DNA of 64,000 nucleotides from Trifolium pratense (Eukaryota > Streptophyta > Magnoliopsida > Fabales > Fabaceae), in NCBI RefSeq assembly GCF_020283565.1, contig NC_060065.1, forward strand, positions 26,834,409 to 26,898,408. The letters are read 5' to 3'. The notes under the pieces are model-generated. The model worked only from the letters and a program-made list of their open reading frames with translations, ran no database searches and was not told the origin of the DNA. Numbering within the stretch: position 1 is the stretch's first letter; each line of letters begins with the position of its first letter. Both the position numbers and the translations under genes were made by a program. Of this stretch, positions 55,178 to 64,000 are shown one piece after another.

Positions 55178-56300
55178 CTCAAAAAATGCTCTGCATTTGT
55201 CGGGGTTAGCTTCGATTCCTCTTCCGGTTAAGTAAAATCCGAGGAATTTCCCAGCTTTTACACCAAACGTGCATTTTTCGGGATTGAATCTCATGTTAAA
55301 CTTTCTCGCTTGGTCGAACACTCTTTTCAAGTGGGCTGTGTGATCGACTTCCTCTTCGGATTTGACGATCATATCATCCATGTACACTTCGAGCATGTCT
55401 CCGATTTCATTATTGAAGACTTTGTTCATCATCCTTTGGTATGTGGCGCCTGCGTTTTTAAGCCCGAAAGGCATTACGTTGTAATAATAATTACCGGATT
55501 CGGTCATAAACGCTGTTTTCTTTTTATCGATTTCAGCCATTTTTATTTGATTATAACCCGAGTACGCGTCCATAAACGATAGTAATTTAAATCCTGATGA
55601 ATTATCTACTAATTTGTCTATGTTAGGTAAAGGGTAAGCGTCTTTAGGGCAAGCCCTATTAAGATCGGTATAATCAACACACATGCGCCATTTTCCATTC
55701 GATTTCTTAACAAGTACAACGTTGGATAGCCAGGTGGTGTACCTGGCTTCCGAAATGAAATTCGCCTCGAGGAGGTCTTTTACAGCTTTTTCAGCAACCT
55801 CCGCTTTCTCGGGAGACTGCTTCCTACGCCGCTAACACTAGCCCTAGGATCTAAAGTCAATTGATGACAAGCGACCTCGGGGTCTATTCCGGGCATATCT
55901 GCAGCGCTCCAGGCGAACAGTTCAGCGTTGTCCTTCAGGCAAGCGATCAGCTGTTTTTTTACCAAGTCTGGGAGTCCAGTTCCAATCTTGATTCCTTTGA
56001 GGGGATTTTCGCCCAATGGCACCAGCTCGAAATCTCCATCCGGAATTGGACGGTAGATTTTCTTTTCAGCAACGGGGAGGTCCTTCTGTTTGTCTTCATG
56101 ATGCTCCTTTTTTGTTAGTCGAGCGTCCATGTCGACAGAAGTTCCAATAGTATTTACACCCAGATTTTTCTTCGGTTCTGATTTCTTGGGGGTCACCACG
56201 GTGCTCAGATTTTTCGCCGCAGCTTCAAAACATCTTCTAGCAGCAGCTATATCTCTGTTGATGGTTGCGACCTGATCATCTTGGGTGTAGTATAAAGACC
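55178..56300 (-). pseudogene. Inverted pol fragment (protease-RT linker to RT), copy 1
   Basis: The minus strand encodes a stretch equivalent to roughly residues 795-1150 of the intact gag-pol at 12269-18091: YYTQDDQVATI, then PDGDFELVPL, then RT with DYTDLNRACPKD, YMDDMIVKS and NPDKCRAF, where it ends abruptly against the PBS. A frameshift near 55830 breaks it between the linker and RT. The orientation is opposite to that expected from LTR, PBS and purine tract, so this is an internal inversion or an inverted insertion. Confidence 0.88.
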
Positions 56301-56371
56301 ACGAAGGGCCATAATTGTCGAATACATCAAAAGGGCGAACAGAGCGCCCGAACAAAAGAAAGAAAAACAAA

Positions 56372-58408
56372 TTACACTTCATCATCAGGAGGGGTAACGA
56401 TAGCTCCATCATGCACTTCCTTCTCCTCATCCAAACCCTCTTCGATCAAGCCAGGGTTGAGGATCCTAAGCTGGGCCACTGCATTGTTGAAACTGAAGGT
56501 AGCTGCAGCGACCATGTTGGACTCAAGCTCCTGGATCTTTGTGATCAAAACTGTACGAGAGGAAGAGGCATACACCCCCTGAGGGTCGAGCTCCTTCTCC
56601 CCTTCCTCAACAACCCCAGTGACTTGGAGCTTCGATAGCTTCCTCTCCAGCTCACCAATCACAACCTTCTGCTCCTCAACCTTCCGCACGGCACCGTCCC
56701 TCTCCTCCGACACTGTCTTGAGCCTGTCCTCCGCTTCCTTGAGGTTAGTCGAGAGAGTCTTGCGCTCCTCCCTATAACCCTCGCATGAGGCCTCGGATTC
56801 TGCTAGCCTTCGCTTCAACAGGGGCAACTCTTTACGAGCTTCATCCCTTTCCTCCAAGTATTTGCACTCCCGGCCATTTTAAAAAGTCGCTACTTCGACT
56901 AATTTGAGCAGAGCCATGGAATGAGTAGCAATTTCGGACCGCAGAGCTTCAGGACCCATGTCCTCGAGGATTGCCTCATCCGCTGGGTTAATCTTCACCT
57001 TAGTAGCTCCAGTCAGCATAGTGCCATGGGCATAAATGGGAGGGAGGACGAAGTCATCTGCGGGAACGCCAGCGGACAACCTGTGAGGGCCAAGATTTGG
57101 AGGATCATCCTGACCAACAAGATCCACCACTTCCTGCACCTGTCGAGAAGAAGTGTCTTCATCCCCGACCAGCCGCATCCTTTTTGAACGGTCCGCAGCA
57201 GAGGCCGACGGGAATTGAGGAGCTGAGGAGGTCGTCGCGGTACTAATCGCTTCCCTTTTGTTCTTTACGGCGCGAGCTTGGCGAGCGGCAGAAGCACTTG
57301 TCATTGTACCTACACAAATCAGATCAACAGTCAGCAAACAAAGGCGAGCAAATAAAAGCCGAAACACGCAAAGTAAAAAGCAAAGCATAAAGAATAAAGA
57401 GGGAGCTACGAGCATACTCCAAAAAGTAGATAATTTATCCGGAGTATCACAAATGATCAACTCTTGGGTTGCGATCAATTTTATCTTGGTCAACCTCTGA
57501 CCGTCTGCTCCAAATAAAGGCTCGCCCTCAGGATCGCTCAGGAGGTAAGGAGGCAAACCCTCCACGAACTCCTTCAGCTTCCTATAATCAGCTCTCTTCT
57601 CAGCAGAAAGCTCCCCCAGCGTGAAGACGAATTCTTTGGTCGACATTGAATAATGCTCTTTGCGCCAGTAGAAGGGAAACCTAGCGAAATCTTCATCTAT
57701 GGGGCGCCCCTGCTCGTCGAGCACTTTCTGTCCCAGCTCGTCTATACGATGCCCTCTGCGGACGAAGTTTCCCCAACCCTTCGTCGTCATGGGCCTGACC
57801 CCGTAGAAAACGGACTTAAAACCCCGCACCGATTCATCATACATATCAAAGAGGCGCTTCCGCTGCCTCAAAGAAACCCATCCGTGCTTGGTGTCCGGTA
57901 GCGGGGCCCCTTTTGCGAGCTTCCCTTTCGCCTGCTCCCCCCGAGGACAGCTTCGCTGGAGGCCAATATGATAGAAAAATAAAGACAAAGTAGGACCCAG
58001 GCCCAGATACTCGGCGATCATTTCAAAAGCCTTGATAAAGGCCAAAGAGTTCGGGTGAAGTTGAGAAGGGGCTAAGCGAAGGTGGCGGAAGATGGACACC
58101 TCGAGATCCGTAAAGGGCAACCTTATTCCCAAATGCTTGAAAGCAATCTCGTACATAGGAATCATCCCCCATGCCCAATTGCTGCAGATCTTGTGACGAG
58201 AAGTAGGGATCCACACTTCAAAGTCTTCAGTGGGAGGAGTCTGGATATCCGTACACATCGACTCCGGAATATCACTCTCGCAGTGCTTATAAATTGACTC
58301 CGTCTCTCGAGGTTCGTCCGCCACCCACGAAAGGTCGGCTCGAACGCGAATCGACGAGGATGGCTGTTGATCTATAAACGAGACTTGACTTTGAGATCCT
58401 TCAGCCAT
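56372..58408 (-). pseudogene. Antisense accessory gene (Transposase_28-like), copy 1, one in-frame stop
   Basis: Exons 58408-57418 and 57309-56372 total 1929 nt (643 codons), almost the length of the gene at 9248-11275. The intron (57417-57310, GTATGC...GTGTAG, 108 nt) lies in the same phase as there. The N-terminal half has LGIRLPFTDLEVSIFRHL, then APSQLHPNS. The second half is a Glu/Lys/Arg-rich coiled coil and an acidic tail. A TAA at 56881-56879 interrupts the coiled-coil half; the frame continues unchanged after it. Start: ATG at 58408, right after a 5'UTR intron acceptor (CTTTTTCAG at 58421). Whether the stop is tolerated, read through or fatal cannot be told. Confidence 0.82.
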
Positions 58409-58420
58409 CTAAAGAAAAAC

Positions 58421-58840
58421 CTGAAAAAGCAGAGGAAGAAAAATGAATTCGACATTCAAATCCACCCTTCCACCGCCAAATCAAGTGAAAGGGCGAGGAT
58501 CTCGACAATACTTAGAAGATTACGCGAAAGCTAAAAGGGACAAGGCTATCCCTCCGGACGCTAAGTTCATGAAACAAACGGGCACGAAACGCATGTGATG
58601 CTCGACGTTGTTCTTGAGCAAAAACCCAAACGACAGTGGGTAAAAACAGCGATTTTTCGCCTTAAAACCGCCTTAAATCCTTATTTGGGGGGAAAAGGGT
58701 GCTAATCACCACTTACAACCCTCAAAAAGACTACACAAGCTACATGGGAAACACACTACCTACTGCATGAACTAACTATGTCCTACTTAACCAAACAATC
58801 AAAGCAAAATCCAAAGAATCAAAAGGGATAAGGCACTTAC
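58421..58840 (-). other. 5'UTR intron of the antisense gene, copy 1
   Basis: The donor CAACAA/GTAAGT at 58841/58840 is a strong consensus match. The acceptor TGCTTTTTCAG ends at 58421, 12 nt before the ATG. A leader exon of about 110 nt lies between it and the TATA box. The arrangement parallels the intact Tat element's antisense gene. Confidence 0.75.
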
Positions 58841-58976
58841 TTGTTGGTTAAATAGAGATGAGAAGAAGGCGCTTGTAGTGTAGCAGCAAAGCAGCGAGAA
58901 TCACCAGAGGGAATGAAAGCAAGAAACTAATGGAAGAGGTAAGAAACTGTAAAGTTTCAAACGGAAAAACCTCCCT

Positions 58977-58988
58977 CCTATATATAGG
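58977..58988 (-). promoter_or_regulatory. TATA box of the antisense gene, copy 1
   Basis: The minus strand reads CCTATATATAGG. It is followed by a pyrimidine-rich leader and the 5'UTR intron donor at 58840. Confidence 0.68.
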
Positions 58989-59584
58989 CCAACGCGCCCG
59001 TACAGGAAAATCTGCGCCATTCTCATCTGGACCATCGATTTGATCCAACGAGCCAGATCAATCGCGAACAAGCGGCCCAGATTCAATCTCAGGAAAAATG
59101 AAAGGGCGCGAATATCCAACGGCCCACGACGACCTCGAGATTCAAATCCCAGAGTAATAGCCACTCGAGTGCTATTTAAATAGCCTTTACACGTGGCAAG
59201 AGAAAGCGAAGCGACTCGTCCTTTCAAGTCACATCCCTCTGCTCGCGCAAATCTCGCGGAACCCAAGACGCCACGTCCCGAGAAAATCGCAGCCAAAAAG
59301 GAAATGCAAGATCCTCGGGATTTAATCCCCTATTTTCGCCAAAAATACGGGGAAGGCCGCAACTACCAAATTGGAACACAGCGTTCTTCGGCGTGCTCGA
59401 AAGAATTTGGTTTCGCTCGAATAATCCGCTCGGCATCGTTCGGAAAATCCACGACATTATTAAATTAAGAGCATAAATAAAGCGTGAATGCAAACAAGAG
59501 GTGCTCGAAACATTTAAAGTAAAAACGTCCTTTATTAATGGAAAGCCAATACAAGGAAAGAAAAATTACAAAGGACTCAAGCAT

Positions 59585-59914
59585 CTAATCCTCATGCTCG
59601 GAATCCGAATCAATCTTCAACACCTCCGCTGGCTTCATCTTGGATTCTACCTCCTCCTGAGATTTCCCTTTGCCGGAAGAGAGGAAAGGAGGGTAGAGAT
59701 CTGGAAACTTATGAGCCTTCAGGAACTCCTCAATATAGTCATCCGACCCATCGGAGCTTGACGTGTCAGAGGTTTCTGAAGAGAGGATTATCACCTTGGC
59801 CTCCTTTGCCTTCTGGGAACGAGCCACCACAGCGGTGGACGCTTCCGCTCTCTTCTTTCCCCTCTAGGACTTAAAGCTCTCAACGGCAACCTTCTTGGAA
59901 TTCTTCTTATCCAT
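59585..59914 (-). pseudogene. Small second antisense ORF with one stop
   Basis: From the ATG at 59914 the frame runs 109 codons to the stop at 59585-59587, with a single TAG at 59866-59864 (codon 17). It starts MDKKNSKKVAVESFK; the rest is Ser/Asp/Glu-rich (SSETSDTSSSDGSDDY) and ends DSDSEHED. I recognise no family. A TATA-like TTTATAAATA lies at 59963-59973. It sits between the first antisense gene's promoter and the purine tract, a position for which the intact Tat element shows no counterpart that I can see. Confidence 0.45.
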
Positions 59915-59962
59915 GGCTGACACTCAAAGCACAAAATGTGAAAGGCAAAAGAAAAGTAGCAA

Positions 59963-59973
59963 GTATTTATAAA
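59963..59973 (-). promoter_or_regulatory. TATA-like box of the small antisense ORF
   Basis: The minus strand reads CTTTATAAATAC, about 50 bp upstream of the ATG at 59914. Confidence 0.45.
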
Positions 59974-60247
59974 GAAACTTGCCGCCCAAAAGGTCCAACA
60001 TCGTGCCTAACGCCCCATAAATGCAAGAGGCGGCTACAAATACCTAGGTTTGACCACTTGGAAAAAAAAAAACGCTTTCCCTTTTCCAGAGCTTGACTTT
60101 GGCCAAAGGGAACCGCGAAAATTCAAAGAAGCAAAGCACGGCGAACCAGCTCGAAATAGTTATGTTCGACAAATCGAAAGATCTCCTAAAAACACAAGAT
60201 GAATCGATCAAGCTTCAAGTTATTATCCTCATCAACGAGCATAACAA

Positions 60248-60260
60248 CTTGGGGGGCTCC
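60248..60260 (+). promoter_or_regulatory. Polypurine tract between the tandem units
   Basis: CTTGGGGGGCTCC directly before the LTR at 60261, identical to the tract of the intact Tat element (8061-8073, minus). Confidence 0.88.
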
Positions 60261-60705
60261 TGTTCTGGGCCGAGCATCACGCTCGAGCATCAGAGGGTGT
60301 CGAACAAGTACGATCCGAGAAAGCCTGCCATAAAGAGCCCGTAGGACGTGCTCGACCTTCCAACGGTCTGATACTCTTACGTATCGTAACGGTCGTAAAC
60401 CGAAATGATGGGCATTTACTGCACATCAAGGCCTCCAAGCCGTTTTCCGGCAGCCACTTGATGGCCATTAATGCCATCAAGGGCCTTGGCCCTGCGCTGG
60501 GGGCTATATATATGTGACTCCACTTCATTCACAAGGTACGCATATTTTTAGCACAGAAAACCTACTCACACACAAACTGACTTGAGCGTCGGAGTGCCTG
60601 CAGGTACACAACCCCCCTCTGCTCCAACAGGGGTTTCAACCGTCTTCAACGCTCTCAACTACCTTCAACGCCGGTGCAGTCGCATTCTTCTGGTCTACAC
60701 GATCA
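60261..60705 (+). repeat. LTR, copy 2 (shared by the tandem units)
   Basis: 445 bp, TGTTCTGGGCC...ACGATCA, followed by the PBS TGGCGCC at 60707. It serves as 3' LTR of the first unit and 5' LTR of the second. Confidence 0.92.
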
Positions 60706-60725
60706 GTGGCGCCGTCTGTGGGAAA

Positions 60726-61848
60726 CTCAAAAAATGCTCTGCATTTGTCGGGGTTAGCTTCGATTCCTCTTCCGGTTAAGTAAAATCCGAGGAATTTCCC
60801 AGCTTTTACACCAAACGTGCATTTTTCGGGATTGAATCTCATGTTAAACTTTCTCGCTTGGTCGAACACTCTTTTCAAGTGGGCTGTGTGATCGACTTCC
60901 TCTTCGGATTTGACGATCATATCATCCATGTACACTTCGAGCATGTCTCCGATTTCATTATTGAAGACTTTGTTCATCATCCTTTGGTATGTGGCGCCTG
61001 CGTTTTTAAGCCCGAAAGGCATTACGTTGTAATAATAATTACCGGATTCGGTCATAAACGCTGTTTTCTTTTTATCGATTTCAGCCATTTTTATTTGATT
61101 ATAACCCGAGTACGCGTCCATAAACGATAGTAATTTAAATCCTGATGAATTATCTACTAATTTGTCTATGTTAGGTAAAGGGTAAGCGTCTTTAGGGCAA
61201 GCCCTATTAAGATCGGTATAATCAACACACATGCGCCATTTTCCATTCGATTTCTTAACAAGTACAACGTTGGATAGCCAGGTGGTGTACCTGGCTTCCG
61301 AAATGAAATTCGCCTCGAGGAGGTCTTTTACAGTTTTTTCAGCAGCCTCCGCTTTCTCGGGAGACTGCTTCCTACGCCGCTAACACTAGCCCTAGGATCT
61401 AAAGTCAATTGATGACAAGCGACCTCGGGGTCTATTCCGGGCATATCTGCAGCGCTCTAGGCGAACAGTTCAGCGTTGTCCTTCAGGCAAGCGATCAGCT
61501 GTTTTTTTACCAAGTCTGGGAGTCCAGTTCCAATCTTGATTCATTTGAGGGGATCTTCGCTCAATGGCACCAGCTCGAAATCTCCATCCGGAATTGGACG
61601 GTAGATTTTCTTTTCAGCAACGGGGAGGTCCTTCTGTTTGTCTTCATGATGCTCCTTTTTTGTTAGTCGAGCGTCCATGTCGACAGAAGTTCCAATAGTA
61701 TTTACACCCAGATTTTTCTTCGGTTCTGATTTCTTGGGGGTCACCACGGTGCTCAGATTTTTCGCCGCAGCTTCAAAACATCTTCTAGCAGCAGCTATAT
61801 CTCTGTTGATGGTTGCGACCTGATCATCTTGGGTGTAGTATAAAGACC
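60726..61848 (-). pseudogene. Inverted pol fragment, copy 2
   Basis: Same content, end points and frameshift as the copy at 55178-56300. An extra in-frame TGA (61541-61543; LK then stop where copy 1 has LKG) shows independent decay since duplication. Confidence 0.88.
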
Positions 61849-61919
61849 ACGAAGGGCCATAATTGTCGAATACATCAAAAGGGCGAACAGAGCGCCCGAA
61901 CAAAAGAAAGAAAAACAAA

Positions 61920-63958
61920 TTACACTTCATCATCAGGAGGGGTAACGATAGCTCCATCATGCACTTCCTTCTCCTCATCCAAACCCTCTTCGATCAAGCC
62001 AGGGTTGAGGATCCTAAGCTGGGCCACTGCATTGTTGAAACTGAAGGTAGCTGCAGCGACCATGTTGGACTCAAGCTCCTGGATCTTTGCGATCAAAACT
62101 GTACGAGAGGAAGAGGCATACACCCCCTGAGGGTCGAGCTCCTTCTCCCCTTCCTCAACAACCCCAGTGACTTGGAGCCTCGATAGCTTCCTCTCCAGCT
62201 CACCAATCACAACCTTCTGCTCCTCAACCTTCCGCACGGCACCGTCCCTCTCCTCCGACACTGTCTTGAGCCTGTCCTCCGCTTCCTTGAGGTTAGTCGA
62301 GAGAGTCTTGCGCTCTCCCTATAACCCTCGCATGAGGCCTCGGATTCTGCTAGCCTTCGCTTCAACAGGGGCAACTCTTTACGAGCTTCATCCCTTTCCT
62401 CCAAGTATTTGCACTCCCGGCCATTTTAAAAAGTCGCTACTTCGACTAATTTGAGCAGAGCCATGGAATGAGTAGCAATTTCGGACCGCAGAGCTTCAGG
62501 ACCCATGTCCTCGAGGATTGCCTCATCCGCTGGGTTAATCTTCACCTTAGTAGCTCCAGTCAGCAGAGTGCCATGGGCATAAATGGGAGGGAGGACGAAG
62601 TCATCTGCGGGAACGCCAGCGGACAACCTATGAGGGCCAAGATTTGGAGGATCATCCTGACCAACAAGATCCACCACTTCCTGCACCTGTCGAGAAGAAG
62701 TGTCTTCATCCCCGACCAGCCGCATCCTTTTTGAACGGTCCGCAGCAGAGGCCGACGGGGATTGAGGAGCTGAGGAGGTCGTCGCGGTACTAATCGCTTC
62801 CCTTTTGTTCTTTACGGCGCGAGCTTGGCGGAGAGCTGCAGAAGCACTTGTCATTGTACCTACACAAATCAGATCAACAGTCAGCAAACAAAGGCGAGCA
62901 AATAAAAGCCGAAACACGCAAAGTAAAAAGCAAAGCATAAAGAATAAAGAGGGAGCTACGAGCATACTCCAAAAAGTAGATAATTTATCCGGAGTATCAC
63001 AAATGATCAACTCTTGGGTTGCGATCAATTTTATCTTGGTCAACCTCTGACCGTCTGCTCCAAATAAAGGCTCGCCCTCAGGATCGCTCAGGAGGTAAGG
63101 AGGCAAACCCTCCACGAACTCCTTCAGCTTCCTATAATCAGCTCTCTTCTCAGCAGAAAGCTCCCCCAGCGTGAAGACGAATTCTTTGGTCGACATTGAA
63201 TAATGCTCTTTGCGCCAGTAGAAGGGAAACCTAGCGAAATCTTCATCTATGGGGCGCCCCTGCTCGTCGAGCACTTTCTGTCCCAGCTCGTCTATACGAT
63301 GCCCTCTGCGGACGAAGTTTCCCCAACCCTTCGTCGTCATGGGCCTGACCCCGTAGAAAACGGACTTAAAACCCCGCACCGATTCATCATACATATCAAA
63401 GAGGCGCTTCCGCTGCCTCAAAGAAACCCATCCGTGCTTGGTGTCTGGTAGCGGGGCCCCTTTTGCGAGCTTCCCTTTCGCCTGCTCCCCCCGAGGACAG
63501 CTTCGCTGGAGGCCAAAATGATAGAAAAATAAAGACAAAGTAGGACCCAGGCCTAGATACTCGGCGATCATTTCAAAAGCCTTGATAAAGGCCAAAGAGT
63601 TCGGGTGAAGTTGAGAAGGGGCTAAGCGAAGGTGGCGGAAGATGGACACCTCGAGATCCGTAAAGGGCAACCTTATTCCCAAATGCTTGAAAGCAATCTC
63701 GTACATAGGAATCATCCCCCATGCCCAATTGCTGCAGATCTTGTGACGAGCAGTAGGGATCCACACTTCAAAGTCTTCAGTGGGAGGAGTCTGGATATCC
63801 GTACACATCGACTCCGGAATATCACTCTCGCAGTGCTTATAAATTGACTCCGTCTCTCGAGGTTCGTCCGCCACCCACGAAAGGTCGGCTCGAACGCGAA
63901 TCGACGAGGATGGCTGTTGATCTATAAACGAGACTTGACTTTGAGACCCTTCAGCCAT
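61920..63958 (-). pseudogene. Antisense accessory gene, copy 2, stop plus frameshift
   Basis: Colinear with copy 1 (start ATG 63958, same intron, same TAA at 62428-62426). It has a 3-nt insertion just after the coding intron (residues ALRQ versus ARQ) and a 1-nt deletion near 62316 ('gcgctctcc' versus 'gcgctcctcc') that shifts the coiled-coil frame. The 5'UTR intron acceptor is at about 63971; the promoter lies beyond the window. Confidence 0.82.
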
Positions 63959-64000
63959 CTAAAGAAAAACCTGAAAAAGCAGAGGAAGGAAAAATGAATT

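Larger units (their letters stand above)
54713..64000 (+). mobile_element. Tandem array of a defective Tat-related LTR element
   Basis: Order: LTR (54713-55157), internal region (55158-60260), LTR (60261-60705), then the same internal region again, cut by the window end. The two internal copies are nearly identical over the 3.3 kb visible twice. LTR, PBS and purine tract all point along the plus strand. No gag, protease or integrase is present. The only pol sequence is an inverted fragment. The antisense accessory gene is kept. The left flank is AGAAC; the matching duplication, if any, lies outside the window. Mobilisation would need proteins in trans. Confidence 0.9.

Overview
The window is plant nuclear DNA, most likely from a papilionoid legume (inference from gene sequences, intron structure and repeat types; a Medicago/Trifolium-type genome fits best). 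Four host genes are separated by dense layers of transposable elements. Splice sites were placed by eye from GT/AG, reading phase and protein continuity.

Layout. 1-5.3 kb: degenerate repeats, a decayed Ty1/copia element (LTRs 1157-1398 and 3727-3942, duplicated target TTAAC) and a fold-back repeat. 5.3-18.8 kb: a nested pair. A minus-strand LTR element without recognisable pol (5301-18824, target AAAAC) has its 5' LTR split by a very young, apparently intact Tat-lineage Ty3/gypsy element (7601-18637, target ATACT). The Tat element has a 1940-codon gag-pol on the minus strand and an intron-containing accessory gene on the opposite strand. 18.8-22.2 kb: intergenic, with SINE-like pieces and a 511-bp hAT-type MITE. 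22.2-24.2 kb: a UGT85-like glycosyltransferase gene hit by a MITE. 26.9-32.0 kb: a complete 12-exon CYP37 gene (thylakoid-lumen cyclophilin type), minus strand. 32.5-36.0 kb: a solo LTR nested in a solo LTR. 36-44 kb: AT-rich repeats, fold-back elements, a third solo LTR and an AACCGG-rich TIR element. 44.5-46.5 kb: two elements set in (TA)n tracts, one a 1.6-kb fold-back whose centre is an array of 32-bp hairpins. 46.8-51.7 kb: a HAL2-like PAP phosphatase gene (AHL), plus strand. 52.1-53.5 kb: a secreted Root_cap-family gene, minus strand. 54.7-64.0 kb: a tandem LTR-internal-LTR-internal array of a defective Tat-related element in which a pol fragment is inverted directly behind the primer-binding site.

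The host genes have unrelated roles (small-molecule glycosylation, plastid protein folding, sulfur/PAP metabolism, secreted protein) and form no operon-like unit. The strongest unifying observation is that two diverged Tat-type families in this window (8.4-11.3 kb and 56.4-59.0 kb) both carry, antisense to the retroelement, a gene with its own TATA box, a 5'UTR intron, a second intron in the same phase and about the same total length (645 and 643 codons). The second family has a further small antisense ORF with its own TATA box.
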